Notes: a model not told the origin generated them from the sequence alone. A stretch of 64,000 nt of DNA from Amycolatopsis decaplanina DSM 44594 (GCF_000342005.1 NZ_AOHO01000055.1:365329-429328); one strand, 5' to 3'; numbered from the stretch's first letter, positions 15,603 to 23,934 are shown. Made by a program: numbers and translations.

Positions 15603-16823
15603 ATGCGCCTTTTTCGACTTCGCCCCGCAGGCCGGCTCCACGGGAGGCGGAAGCGCCGTCACGTGCTGACCGTCGCCGCCGCGTTCGCCGGCTTTCCCGC
15701 GATCACCTACGACGTACCGGCTGCCGCGGCGACGCCATGCATCGCGTCCGGCACCGAGGCCGCGATCAACGCCGCGCTCGTCGGCCCCGGCGCGAGGGCG
15801 ATCCTGTGCCCAGGTGCCACGTTCTTGCTGTACAACCCGGTGACCTTCACCGCCCCCGATCAGCAGCTCTACACCCAGGACCTGCCCGCCGACTCCCGCC
15901 GGGCGATCCTCCGGCTGGCGAGCGCGCCGGTGACAACCGCGGTGATCGCCTATCGCCAGTCCGGCGTCGCTGTGCGGAACATTCAGGTCGACGGCAACCG
16001 GTCCGCGCTCGGGCACGCCAACGGCGGCGCGCTGCTGGAGATGGGTGCCGCGCGGGACCAAGCGGTCGAGGACACCTACGTGCACGACACCCGGTCCTGG
16101 TCGAGCATTCATTTCATCGAAGGTGCGGTCGTCAACGACACGCCGGAGTGCCAGAACGGGCGGATCGCGGGCAACACCGTCGGTCCTTCGGGCGATGACA
16201 CCTTCCGAATGTGGGCCGACGGGATTTCGCTCGCTTGCGGCCACAGCCTGGTGGAAGACAACACCGTCATCGATGCCACCGATGGCGGGATCGTCATCTT
16301 CGGCGCACCGGGCTCGACCGTCGCCCACAACACCATCACCGCGCGAACTCGCACACTGCTGGGCGGCATCAACATGGTCGACCATGCCCCGTTCCACGGC
16401 AATTTCTCCGGGACCACGGTGCGCGACAACGTCATCGACGCCCAGGGGGCGTTCATCAAAGTGGGGATCGCGATGGGGCAACAGGTGTGGTCCTGCGACC
16501 CCGGCGTCGTCTACGGCGGCACCGTGCGGAACAACGCCCTGAAAGGGGCATATTTCGGCTACGGCTACGCGGTCAACGGTGTGCGGAACTGGACCGTGTC
16601 GGGCAACGAGGACGAGGCCCGGCACGTGGGTATCGCGGGCCACGGCTGCCGAGGTTTGAACGCACAGCCGACCGGTTTCCAGTACCAGTCGGAGTCGGCG
16701 AGCACTCTCCAGCCGCAGTTCCGGCCGGCGACCTTGACCGATGTCCTGAACGTGTCGGCACCGCCGGACGCCGTGCCTGACCGGCATAGAGTGACCGCGT
16801 GTACTCACCGATCCCCGTCCTGA
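15603..16823 (+). CDS. Secreted right-handed beta-helix protein
   Basis: A 406-residue protein with a twin-Arg-rich leader (GRRKRRHVLTVAAAFAG) and likely cleavage after PAAAA. The mature part has repeated beta-helix rungs such as VRNIQVDGNRS, GRIAGNTVG, SLVEDNTVIDATDGGIVI, STVAHNTITA, TTVRDNVIDA and GTVRNNALKG, typical of pectate-lyase-like and GH28-like folds. The substrate cannot be assigned. The ATG lies at the IS-remnant edge, so the original promoter may be lost. The last 25 bases overlap the next gene in another frame and the tail looks divergent. Confidence 0.65.
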   Translation: MRLFRLRPAGRLHGRRKRRHVLTVAAAFAGFPAITYDVPAAAATPCIASGTEAAINAALVGPGARAILCPGATFLLYNPVTFTAPDQQLYTQDLPADSRRAILRLASAPVTTAVIAYRQSGVAVRNIQVDGNRSALGHANGGALLEMGAARDQAVEDTYVHDTRSWSSIHFIEGAVVNDTPECQNGRIAGNTVGPSGDDTFRMWADGISLACGHSLVEDNTVIDATDGGIVIFGAPGSTVAHNTITARTRTLLGGINMVDHAPFHGNFSGTTVRDNVIDAQGAFIKVGIAMGQQVWSCDPGVVYGGTVRNNALKGAYFGYGYAVNGVRNWTVSGNEDEARHVGIAGHGCRGLNAQPTGFQYQSESASTLQPQFRPATLTDVLNVSAPPDAVPDRHRVTACTHRSPS

Positions 16824-17329
16824 ACGAGCTGAAGGACCTCTACGACTCGACCCGCGACTACCTCGCCGACGGTTTCGAGTTGTACGACTACGACGACAAG
16901 GGCCGTTTCCCCCAGGAACTGGACGACCCCGAGTTCCTTTCGCGGTTGATCCCTTTCGCCCAGGCGAACGGGAGCGGCTCGACGTACGCGATCTGGCGAT
17001 CCGACGACGAGACGGACCTCGCCCTGTCGCCTGTCGTGGTCTTCGGCGACGAGGGCGGCGAGCAGGTCGTCGCCCGCGACTTCACGGATTTCCTGCGGTT
17101 GCTGGGTTACGACGCCGAAATCATGGTCGACCACGACTCGGCTTACTACTACCGCGAGGAAGACGACGACCACAGCGGCTCACACGAGAAGTTCGTCGAG
17201 TGGCTTCAGGAACGCGGCCTGGCGCCGGCCGAGGATCCGGACGCCGTCGTGGCCGCTGCTCAGGAGGTTTTCAGGGAGCGGTTCCGGGTGTGGATCACGC
17301 CGTTCTACGAACGGATCGGCTGGGCTTGA
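16799..17329 (+). CDS. SMI1/KNR4 (SUKH)-like protein
   Basis: A 176-residue acidic protein with LIPFAQANGSGSTYAIWR, SPVVVFGDEGGEQVVARDFTDFLRLL, which is the SMI1/KNR4 (SUKH) pattern. Some SUKH proteins are immunity proteins against polymorphic toxins; many are of unknown role. No toxin gene lies next to it. The GTG start overlaps the end of the beta-helix gene by 25 bases. Confidence 0.65.
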   Translation: MYSPIPVLNELKDLYDSTRDYLADGFELYDYDDKGRFPQELDDPEFLSRLIPFAQANGSGSTYAIWRSDDETDLALSPVVVFGDEGGEQVVARDFTDFLRLLGYDAEIMVDHDSAYYYREEDDDHSGSHEKFVEWLQERGLAPAEDPDAVVAAAQEVFRERFRVWITPFYERIGWA

Positions 17330-17408
17330 AAAATTCGATACCGGTGAGACGCTCACGCAGGCGGGGCTTCAGGTCCTGGCCGGTGAGCATGGGCCGGATC
17401 CGCCGGAC

Positions 17409-18764
17409 TCAGGCGGCGGGGATCCAGCTGCCGTGCAGTCCCAGCGGGACACGGACGGGCAGGTGGACTCTCGCCAGCGGATCGCCGGTGAAGTCCTGCG
17501 CCGCGAGGATCACCAGGTCCGCCGCGCCCCGGTCGCGATCGTGGACGTAGACGAGGTTGTAGCCGTCGTCCTCCTCCGCCGCCCGGGCCGACGGGACGAA
17601 CACGGTCTCCCCCGCGTTCGCGTCACGGCCGAACTCATGGGCTTCGGTGACCCCGGTCAGAAGGTCGTGTTTGAGGAGGGCGCTGCTGAAACCCTCGTCG
17701 GGGCGGTCCGGTTCGGTGACGCTCGGGGTGGCGTACAGCTCTGCCGCCGCCGAATAGCCGTAGCGGTGGGGCTTTCCGCCGAACCGGCCGTTCAGGCGCG
17801 GGAAGTCCTGCGGGCGATCGTGCAGCAGCGCGCGCGTGGCCCGGCCGGCCGCGAAGTCCGCAGTCCAGCGTTCGAGCACGGGCTTCGAGGCACCGACGTC
17901 GCCGAAGTCCACCGGCCTGGGATGCACGACCACGTCCGCCACCACCTTTCCGTTGTCCTCGAAGGCGTTCAGGGTGTGGCCGACCATGACGGGCGCGGTC
18001 TCGAACCACTGCACCGTCCCGCCCGCCCTCGGCAGCAGTCCCAGTCGTGACGGCAGATCCCGGTTCCACTGGAACGGCACCCCCGTCGCCAGACGCTCGG
18101 GCGCGAAGACCATCGGGGACTCGTAGAGCACCACGTAGTGCTCGGTGAGCGCGAAGTCGTGCATGTACGGCAGGGTCGGCGCCTTGATGTCGGTGACGCT
18201 CCGGTTGCGCCCGTCGGGGCCGATCACGATGTGCTGCACGAAATCCGCGCCATACCGGAAGGCCAGCGAGTGCAGTTCGCCGGTCTCGTGGTCGTACTTG
18301 CTGTGCGCGTTGGCGGAGAAGCCCTGTTCCGTGACACCGAGGGAGGCGGGTCCGACGGTGTCGAGTTCGCCGGTCAGCTCGTATGGAGCCAGACCTCCTT
18401 CGATGAGCGCGTAAAGGCGGCCGCCGTGTCCAGCGATCTGGACGTTCGGCGCGAAGTCCAGGCGCTCGTCGGCGACCCGCCCGCGACGCGGTTCCCCGAG
18501 CCGGTCGGCCACGGAGGCCGACCTGACCCAGCGGTTGCGGTACCACTCGGCGCGGCCGTCGCGCAGGCGCACGCCGTGGACCATGCCCTCCCCGAGGGTC
18601 CAGATGTGCGCCGCCGCGTCTTCCAGGCCGAGCGGATTCGGGCCGATGCGCAGGTAGCGGCCGTCGAGGTCGTCCGGGATCTTCCCGGTGACGGGCAGGT
18701 CGAAGGCGGTGATCTCCTCGGTGACCGGGGCGAAGTTCCCGAGGACGTAGCGGTTGGGGTTCAT
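17409..18764 (-). CDS. Carotenoid oxygenase family protein
   Basis: A 451-residue RPE65/carotenoid cleavage dioxygenase-family protein. It has the family opening DLDGRYLRIGPNPLG and the iron-ligand histidines in ANAHSKYD, YMHDFALTEHY, ENGKVVADVVVH context and near the C-terminus LGLHGSWIP. It should cleave double bonds in carotenoids or lignin-derived stilbenes using non-haem iron. ATG 18764 is chosen because AAGGGAAAG precedes it. The divergent TetR and intervening palindromes suggest dedicated control. Confidence 0.88.
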   Translation of the reverse strand: MNPNRYVLGNFAPVTEEITAFDLPVTGKIPDDLDGRYLRIGPNPLGLEDAAAHIWTLGEGMVHGVRLRDGRAEWYRNRWVRSASVADRLGEPRRGRVADERLDFAPNVQIAGHGGRLYALIEGGLAPYELTGELDTVGPASLGVTEQGFSANAHSKYDHETGELHSLAFRYGADFVQHIVIGPDGRNRSVTDIKAPTLPYMHDFALTEHYVVLYESPMVFAPERLATGVPFQWNRDLPSRLGLLPRAGGTVQWFETAPVMVGHTLNAFEDNGKVVADVVVHPRPVDFGDVGASKPVLERWTADFAAGRATRALLHDRPQDFPRLNGRFGGKPHRYGYSAAAELYATPSVTEPDRPDEGFSSALLKHDLLTGVTEAHEFGRDANAGETVFVPSARAAEEDDGYNLVYVHDRDRGAADLVILAAQDFTGDPLARVHLPVRVPLGLHGSWIPAA

Positions 18765-18809
18765 CGTCTTTCCCTTGTGCGAGGCCGGCTCGTTCCGGCA
18801 AGACCGATC

Positions 18810-18851
18810 ATACAAACGTATTGAACATTTGTATAATACGCTTGTATAAGA
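18810..18851. promoter_or_regulatory. Divergent promoter with TetR-type inverted repeats
   Basis: An AT-rich patch between the oxygenase and tetR. ATACAAACGTATTGAACATTTGTAT contains TACAAA and TTTGTA half-sites (18811-18833), and TTGTATAATACGCTTGTATAA repeats the half-site. A TATAAT -10 hexamer lies at 18832-18837. It is the likely operator of the adjacent TetR. Confidence 0.6.
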
Positions 18852-18883
18852 CGCCTGTCACAGCGGCCGTCTAGGATCGCCGC

Positions 18884-19408
18884 ATGGGACAACGAGAGGA
18901 CCTCCTCGACGGGGCCAAACGCTGCCTGGTCGAACGCGGCTACGCGCACACCACCGCGCGGGATATCACCGCCGCTTCGGGCGCGAACCTCGGCTCCATC
19001 GGGTACCACTTCGGATCCAAAGAGGCCCTCATGAACGAGGCCATGATCGAGCTGTCCACCGAAGCGGTCGAGCGGCTGCGGGAACCGGAGGGCACTTCGC
19101 CCACCGCCATCTGGCAGAGCCTTGTCGGCTCCTTCACCGAGCAGCGCGACCTGTGGACCGCCGTTCTGGAGAGCGCCACCCAGGCCATCCGCTTCCCGGA
19201 CTTGCGCGAACGGCTCGCCGACGCCCAGGACGAAGCCCGCAAGGTCCTCGGCGAACGCCTGTCCCCCACCGACGCCGACGCGGCGGGCGCCGTCCAGCTC
19301 GCCCTCATCGTGGGCGTGATGATGCAGCACCTCGTCGCCCCGGATCGGGCCCCCGGCGCGGAAACGATCGTCCGCGGCCTGGAGGCCCTCGCCGGCGACA
19401 CGGCCTGA
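18884..19408 (+). CDS. TetR-family regulator of the carotenoid oxygenase
   Basis: A 174-residue TetR regulator. The DNA-binding helix-turn-helix is at residues ~8-50 (LLDGAKRCLVERGYAHTTARDITAASGANLGSIGYHFGSKEALM) and the rest is an all-helical ligand-binding domain. It is transcribed away from the carotenoid oxygenase. The shared palindromic region suggests that it represses both genes and responds to an unidentified hydrophobic ligand. Confidence 0.85.
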   Translation: MGQREDLLDGAKRCLVERGYAHTTARDITAASGANLGSIGYHFGSKEALMNEAMIELSTEAVERLREPEGTSPTAIWQSLVGSFTEQRDLWTAVLESATQAIRFPDLRERLADAQDEARKVLGERLSPTDADAAGAVQLALIVGVMMQHLVAPDRAPGAETIVRGLEALAGDTA

Positions 19409-19409
19409 C

Positions 19410-20546
19410 TCAGGCCTTCCGCTCCTCGATCCCGAACAGGTGCAGCAGTCGCTCAGGGATGCCGTCTCCGAAGATGCTTTCGAGCAGGAAGTCCTCCTTG
19501 ATGGGCGTTTCACAGCGGACGAACATGGCTTGTTCGTACTCGGTGAGGGCGGCCTCGACGTCGTCGGGACGCGCCGCGAGGGCCTTGCCGAGTTCGGCGC
19601 CGTCGAGCATCGCCAGGTTGGCGCCTTCGCCGTTCGCCAGCGCGAGATGCGCGGCGTCGCCGAGCAGGGTCGCGCCGGGAACACGTTCCCAGCGCAGCCC
19701 GAACGGCAGGGTGAAGGCAGGGCGGTGGATCGGCGCGATGTCGCTTTCGGTGATCAGCGCGGTGAGCTCCGGCGACCAGCCGTCGAACTCCGCCGCGATC
19801 CGTGCCTTGGCCGCTTCGGCGTCGGTGAAGTCGATGGCGTCGAACCACTCCAGCGGCTTGTTGAGCTCCACATAGGCGTGCAGGGTGTCGCCGCTTTCCC
19901 GGTGGGCGTTGATACCCATGCCCTCCGTGGTCCCGTTCCCGAACATCGATCCGCCGCCGACCGTCTTCGCCACCGCGGCGTGCCGGGTGTCGGCGTCGTA
20001 CAGATAGGTCTCGACGATCGACGTGCCGGAGTACTCGGGAACGGCGCCGGTGAGCAGCGGCCGGATCCGTGACCAGGCGCCGTCCGCGCCGACCAGGAGA
20101 CCCGCGACGACGGTGGTGCCGTCGTCGAAGGTCACCTCGTGGCGGCCGTCGTCGAGCGTCCGGGCGCCGACGGCCTTGCGTCCCCAGTGGACGGTGCCTT
20201 CGGGGAGCGAGTCGAGCAGCATCCGCCGCAGGTCCCCGCGCTGCGCCTCGGGGCGGTCGCCCGTGCCGTCGTCGCCCCGCTCGAACAGGACGGTCCCGTC
20301 CGCGTCGAGGACCCGCAGCGCCTGACGGCCCTCCAGGACGATGCCGCGGAACTCGTCCATCAGCCCGGCGGCTTCGAGGGCGAGCTGGCCGTTGTAGTCG
20401 TGGATGTCGAGCATCCCGCCCTGCAGGCGCGAGGTCGGGGACGCTTCCGCTTCGTGGACCGCGGACGGGATGCCGTGGACGTGCAGGACCCTGGCCAGGG
20501 TGAGGCCGCCGAGTCCGGCGCCGATGATCGTGACAGGTGTGTGCAT
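19410..20546 (-). CDS. TetX-like FAD-dependent monooxygenase
   Basis: A 378-residue class A flavin monooxygenase. The FAD Rossmann motif GAGLGGLTLARVL is at residues 8-20, DG-type sequence LVGADGAWSRIRPLL at ~153 and the FAD ribityl motif LLGDAAHLALANGEGANLAMLDG at ~293. Order and length resemble TetX and related hydroxylases. Antibiotic inactivation is possible but cannot be claimed. A perfect 19-bp palindrome lies upstream. It is convergent with tetR, one base apart. Confidence 0.85.
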   Translation of the reverse strand: MHTPVTIIGAGLGGLTLARVLHVHGIPSAVHEAEASPTSRLQGGMLDIHDYNGQLALEAAGLMDEFRGIVLEGRQALRVLDADGTVLFERGDDGTGDRPEAQRGDLRRMLLDSLPEGTVHWGRKAVGARTLDDGRHEVTFDDGTTVVAGLLVGADGAWSRIRPLLTGAVPEYSGTSIVETYLYDADTRHAAVAKTVGGGSMFGNGTTEGMGINAHRESGDTLHAYVELNKPLEWFDAIDFTDAEAAKARIAAEFDGWSPELTALITESDIAPIHRPAFTLPFGLRWERVPGATLLGDAAHLALANGEGANLAMLDGAELGKALAARPDDVEAALTEYEQAMFVRCETPIKEDFLLESIFGDGIPERLLHLFGIEERKA

Positions 20547-20564
20547 GATGACCCCTCGATCGCT

Positions 20565-20583
20565 TCTGGAATGACATTCCAGA
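20565..20583 (-). promoter_or_regulatory. Perfect 19-bp palindromic operator upstream of monooxygenase
   Basis: TCTGGAATG-A-CATTCCAGA is a perfect palindrome starting 19 bases upstream of the monooxygenase ATG. Its placement over the leader suggests a TetR/MarR-type repressor site. The cognate regulator is not adjacent and is not identified. Confidence 0.6.
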
Positions 20584-20675
20584 GACTGTCGAGGGCCACT
20601 GACAGGCGGCGCACACGACGCTGACTCCGGTCTGGCAGGCGCTGTCAGCCGAAGAACGGAACCGGGCAGGCGGGA

Positions 20676-21047
20676 TCAGGCCTTGTCGTGCACGGTGATC
20701 GCGTAGCCGTCCGGGTCGGAGAAGGCGAACGTGCGGCCGAAGGGCCCGTCGAACGGCTCCGTGAGGATGGGGACGTCCGCCTCGGCCAGCCGGTCGTGGA
20801 GGCCCTGCGCGTCGTCGGCGTGCAGCCACAACGCGACTCCCGACCCCGGCCGCGGGGAGATGGCGTCGAGATCCGTCCCCGGCACGGGTTCCCGCACCGC
20901 GAACGGGATGGTCTCGGTTCCGAACACCACCGCGTGCGGCGGTGCGACGGGCAACCTGCGCAGTCCGAGGTGGGTCTCGTAGAACGCGGCGGCACGGTCG
21001 AGGTCGCGTACCTGCAGCGAGAAGAAATCGGGTCCGGTCACGGTCAT
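20676..21047 (-). CDS. Glyoxalase/VOC-fold protein
   Basis: A 123-residue vicinal-oxygen-chelate protein with two beta-alpha-beta-beta-beta units: FFSLQVRDLDRAAAFYETHLGL and ALWLHADDAQGLHDRLAEADV, ending FAFSDPDGYAITVHD. The start at 21047 is preferred over 21059 because GGAGG lies between them as its ribosome site. It is divergent from marR, and substrate and metal use are unknown. Confidence 0.8.
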   Translation of the reverse strand: MTVTGPDFFSLQVRDLDRAAAFYETHLGLRRLPVAPPHAVVFGTETIPFAVREPVPGTDLDAISPRPGSGVALWLHADDAQGLHDRLAEADVPILTEPFDGPFGRTFAFSDPDGYAITVHDKA

Positions 21048-21069
21048 GTCGTCCTCCATGTCAGGGTGT

Positions 21070-21090
21070 TGACATAGCGAAGGTATGTCA
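21070..21090. promoter_or_regulatory. MarR operator TGACATA-n7-TATGTCA
   Basis: A 7-base inverted repeat with a 7-base spacer lies in the 53-bp gap between the VOC gene and marR. It overlaps a TTGACA hexamer at 21069-21074. Autoregulation by the adjacent MarR, with co-control of the VOC gene, is the simplest reading. Confidence 0.65.
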
Positions 21091-21100
21091 TGATGCTGAC

Positions 21101-21544
21101 ATGAGTCAAGGCGAGACGGTCGGCCCGCTGGACCTGTCGGTGGGGTACATGCTGAAGCGAGCGGCCACGGCGCTTCGGACGGCGATGGACACCGCGTTGC
21201 GCCCCCTCGATCTGACCGTGCCGCAGTACTCCTGTCTCGAAGTGCTCTCCCAGCGACCGGGGCTGTCGAACGCGGAACTGGCCAGGGCCGTGTTCGTCAC
21301 CCGGCAGTCGATGAATCTGGTCCTGCGCGGCCTCCAGGACCGCGGACTGGTCACCCGCCCGACGACGGCGCCTCAGGGCCGCGCCCTGCCCAGCACGCTC
21401 ACCCCCGCCGGACGCGAGCGGCTCCGCGCCGCCAGCGGCATCGTGCGCACGGTCGAGGACCGGATGCTCGCGCCGTTTTCGGCGGCCCAGCGGGGCAGGT
21501 TGCTGCACGACCTCGCCGCCTGCACCGACGCGCTCTCCGAGTGA
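21101..21544 (+). CDS. MarR-family regulator
   Basis: A 147-residue MarR protein. The winged helix spans ~35-100: LTVPQYSCLEVLSQRPGLSNAELARAVFVTRQSMNLVLRGLQDRGLVTRP followed by the wing and LTPAGRERL. Terminal helices form the dimer interface. No Shine-Dalgarno sequence precedes the ATG, and the operator lies 11 bases upstream, so the transcript is probably leaderless or nearly so. Confidence 0.85.
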   Translation: MSQGETVGPLDLSVGYMLKRAATALRTAMDTALRPLDLTVPQYSCLEVLSQRPGLSNAELARAVFVTRQSMNLVLRGLQDRGLVTRPTTAPQGRALPSTLTPAGRERLRAASGIVRTVEDRMLAPFSAAQRGRLLHDLAACTDALSE

Positions 21545-21545
21545 C

Positions 21546-21980
21546 TCAGGATCGCGTGCTCACCGACGTCTCCGGTTTGAACGCGAACACGTCGGCGCCT
21601 TGGACCAGCACGTGCCATTCACCGCAGACCTTGTCGGTCCTGCTCTCCTGTCCCTGCGGCCACCACTCGGCGGCGAGCGTGGCCGCCTGTGCCGCGGCCG
21701 CCCCCGGCACGCAGACGGCGGGCAGCGTCCCGCCGGTGAATCTCAGGAGCCGCTCCGAACCCGTGGTCCGGATGACCTCCGTGATCGACGCTGCCCCGTC
21801 CGGCACCCATTCCGGCAGCCGGGCATCCTTGTCACGCTTGCCCTCCGCGCCGGTCGCGTAGCCGACCGTCTTGACGTGTCCGTTCGCCTTTTCGGTCAGA
21901 CCTTCCTTGAGCCCGCATCCGGACAGGGCGACCGTGGCCGTCGCGGCGGCAAGGACCGCCGCGGTGATCTTCGTGTTCAT
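21546..21980 (-). CDS. Putative lipoprotein of unknown function
   Basis: A 144-residue protein with a lipoprotein signal peptide and lipobox LSGC (Cys22). The mature part contains a conserved-looking VIRTTGSERLLRFTGG strand pair, two further cysteines and CGEWHVLVQGADVFAF. It should sit on the outer face of the membrane. No family is recognised. It converges with marR, one base apart. Confidence 0.65.
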   Translation of the reverse strand: MNTKITAAVLAAATATVALSGCGLKEGLTEKANGHVKTVGYATGAEGKRDKDARLPEWVPDGAASITEVIRTTGSERLLRFTGGTLPAVCVPGAAAAQAATLAAEWWPQGQESRTDKVCGEWHVLVQGADVFAFKPETSVSTRS

Positions 21981-22108
21981 ACGATCGAGTCAACCCTGCG
22001 GAAACGGTCGCGGGATCGGACTTTCGGCCCGGCCGGGCCGCCATCCGGCCGATCCCCACGGCGGATAACCGCCAGCGGCCAGGTTCGCCGCGCATCACAG
22101 TGGTCGTC

Positions 22109-22681
22109 GTGACAACGACAACAGACGCCCTGTCCGTACTCAAGGGCATGTACGCGGCCGAAGCCGAGTACCTCGCCGCGGGCGGTCCCGGCGAGGCGAC
22201 CTTCGCGCCGCTCGCCCCGTTCTTCTCTCCCGACGTGGTGCTGCACCAGGCGGAAGGCCTGCCCTACGGCGGAATCTGGCGCGGACACGAGGGCATGGAA
22301 CGGTTCTTCGCCGCCATGAGCGGCACCTGGGACGTCTTCGACATGGTGTCGCAGAACTTCCTGAGCGAGACCAGCCCGCTGGTCGTCCTCACCCACGTGC
22401 GCGCCCGGGCCAGGGCCACCGGCCGAGAGCTGGATTTCCCGATCCTGCAGACGATCACCGTCGAGGACGGGCGCATCACCGAGGTGCGGCCGTTCTACTG
22501 GGACACCGCGGCGATCGCGGCGGTCTGCACGAACTACCATTCCGCTGATGACCGCCTACCACGATCTCGAACTGTTCGAGGAAGCCGCTTCCCTGCCGGA
22601 GCGGCAGCAGAAGATCCTGCTGACCATCCGCGAATGGGTGGTGGAGTACGGCTACTCGCCGAGCACGCGCGAGATCGGTGA
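22109..22681 (+). CDS. SnoaL-like (NTF2-fold) protein with aberrant C-terminus
   Basis: An NTF2-fold protein: LKGMYAAEAEYLAAG, FFSPDVVLHQAEGLPYGGIWRGHEGMERFFAAM and VEDGRITEVRPFYWDTAAI. Family members usually end soon after the FYWD strand. Here the frame runs on for about 50 Arg-rich residues and overlaps the lexA-like gene by 134 bases. A TGA in another frame overlaps that gene's ATG (TGATGA at 22546), as expected for coupled genes, so a 3' frameshift is likely. GTG 22100 is an alternative start. Confidence 0.6.
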   Translation: MTTTTDALSVLKGMYAAEAEYLAAGGPGEATFAPLAPFFSPDVVLHQAEGLPYGGIWRGHEGMERFFAAMSGTWDVFDMVSQNFLSETSPLVVLTHVRARARATGRELDFPILQTITVEDGRITEVRPFYWDTAAIAAVCTNYHSADDRLPRSRTVRGSRFPAGAAAEDPADHPRMGGGVRLLAEHARDR

Positions 22682-23204
22682 AGCGGTCGGGCTGCGCTCG
22701 ACGTCCTCGGTGTCGAAGCATCTGGCCGCCTTGGAGGAGAAGGGTTTTCTCCGCCGCAGCAGCTCGATCTCCCGCCCCATCGACGTCCGCGCCTTCCTGC
22801 ACGGCACCACGTCGAAGAAATCCACAGAGGACTCCGTACCGGTCCCCGTCGTCGGTGACATCGCCGCGGGGACACCGATCTCGGCCGTCGAGCACGTCGA
22901 CGACGTGATGACCCTTCCGCGTGAACTCACCGGGCGCGGCAACGTCTTCGGCCTGCGGGTGCGCGGTGATTCGATGATCGACGCGGCGATCTGCGACGGC
23001 GACATCGTCGTGGTAAAGCAGCAGCAGGAGGCGCACTCCGGCCAGATCGTCGCCGCGATGATCGACGAGGAGGCCACGGTCAAGGTGTACCGCCGCCGCG
23101 ACGGCCACGTGTACCTCGAACCGCGCAACCCCGCCTACGACGTCATCGACGGGGACCGCGCGACCGTGCTCGGTGTCGTGGTTTCCGTGCTGCGCAGCGT
23201 CTGA
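22548..23204 (+). CDS. LexA-type S24 autocleaving repressor
   Basis: A 218-residue LexA-like protein. The winged helix LPERQQKILLTIREWVVEYGYSPSTREIGEAVGLRSTSSVSKHLAALEEKGFLRR is followed by a cleavage site in GDIAAGTPI and the catalytic dyad Ser (RGDSMIDAAI) and Lys (ATVKVYRR). All autoproteolysis residues are intact. It lies behind a SnoaL gene, not in the usual lexA/nrdR setting, so it may be a second LexA. No canonical SOS box was found just upstream. Confidence 0.8.
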   Translation: MTAYHDLELFEEAASLPERQQKILLTIREWVVEYGYSPSTREIGEAVGLRSTSSVSKHLAALEEKGFLRRSSSISRPIDVRAFLHGTTSKKSTEDSVPVPVVGDIAAGTPISAVEHVDDVMTLPRELTGRGNVFGLRVRGDSMIDAAICDGDIVVVKQQQEAHSGQIVAAMIDEEATVKVYRRRDGHVYLEPRNPAYDVIDGDRATVLGVVVSVLRSV

Positions 23205-23242
23205 CGCGTTTCTGTCGGTGGCCGGGAGTAGCTTCGGCGCCC

Positions 23243-23584
23243 ATGTACGAAATCGACTTCGTCGAGTTCCCGTCGAGTTCGGCGGCGGACTCGAGCAGGT
23301 TCTTCGAAAAGGCCTTCGGGTGGACGGCGACGTCGTACGGCCCGACGTACTCCGATGTCCAGAGCGGCGGCGCGGTCTCGTTCGGCTTCCAGCAGGACAC
23401 CGCGGAGCAGACGGCCGCGCCGCTGGTGACGATCCGCACCGGCGACCTCGACCAGGCGAGGGGTTCCGTCGAGGCCGCGGGCGGAGTCGTCACGGTCGAG
23501 CCTTTCTCGTTCCCCGGCGGCCGCCGGTTCCACTTCCGCGAGCCCGGCGGCGCCGAACTCGCCGTGTGGTCCCCGGACTCCTGA
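23243..23584 (+). CDS. VOC-family protein
   Basis: A 113-residue glyoxalase-fold protein: IDFVEFPSSSAADSSRFFEKAFGWTATSYGP and VTIRTGDLDQARGSVEAAGGVV, ending FHFREPGGAELAVW. This is the small CFP30B/PhnB-like subclass. The substrate is unknown. Confidence 0.75.
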   Translation: MYEIDFVEFPSSSAADSSRFFEKAFGWTATSYGPTYSDVQSGGAVSFGFQQDTAEQTAAPLVTIRTGDLDQARGSVEAAGGVVTVEPFSFPGGRRFHFREPGGAELAVWSPDS

Positions 23585-23586
23585 CC

Positions 23587-23934
23587 TCAGGCGGCGAATC
23601 CGAGCACCAGCGAAGCGGCGACAGGCGCCAGGTACATCAACGGGAACGCGACGTGCGAGGGCCAGTGCGCGCGGAGCACGGTGATCACGGCACCGGTGAA
23701 GTAGAGCACCAGGCCGATCCCGGCCGCGACGCCGAGCACGGGCACCCACAGGCCGGCGATCAGGCCGAGCGCGCCCGCGGCCTTGGCGACCCCGAGCGGA
23801 GTCCACCAAGTGCGAGGAACGCCGTAGTCGGCCAGCGGCCGCACGACCCACTTGGCGCGGAAGAAGATCGAGGCGGCCGAGAAGGCGGCCATGAACGCTC
23901 CGACGACGGTGACGATGACATAGGCGGTGGTCAT
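23587..23934 (-). CDS. DoxX-like membrane protein
   Basis: A 115-residue protein with four hydrophobic segments (about 2-22, 46-64, 67-85, 95-113) and the DoxX_2 pattern FRAKWVVRPLADYGVP..WWTPLGVAKAAGALGLIAGL. Function is unknown. ATG 23934 is chosen because GAGGAGAAA precedes it; longer in-frame starts add a hydrophilic tail. It converges with the VOC gene. Confidence 0.75.
   Translation of the reverse strand: MTTAYVIVTVVGAFMAAFSAASIFFRAKWVVRPLADYGVPRTWWTPLGVAKAAGALGLIAGLWVPVLGVAAGIGLVLYFTGAVITVLRAHWPSHVAFPLMYLAPVAASLVLGFAA

Noticed and set aside
13932..16808. 958-codon minus-strand open frame
   Set aside because: It crosses three supported plus-strand genes and is a GC shadow; only its small IS-like segments near 15350-15600 drew attention.
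22567..22579. TCGAAC-T-GTTCGA resembling an SOS box
   Set aside because: Half-site spacing is 1 base instead of 4, and the sequence encodes LELFEE inside the LexA-like protein.
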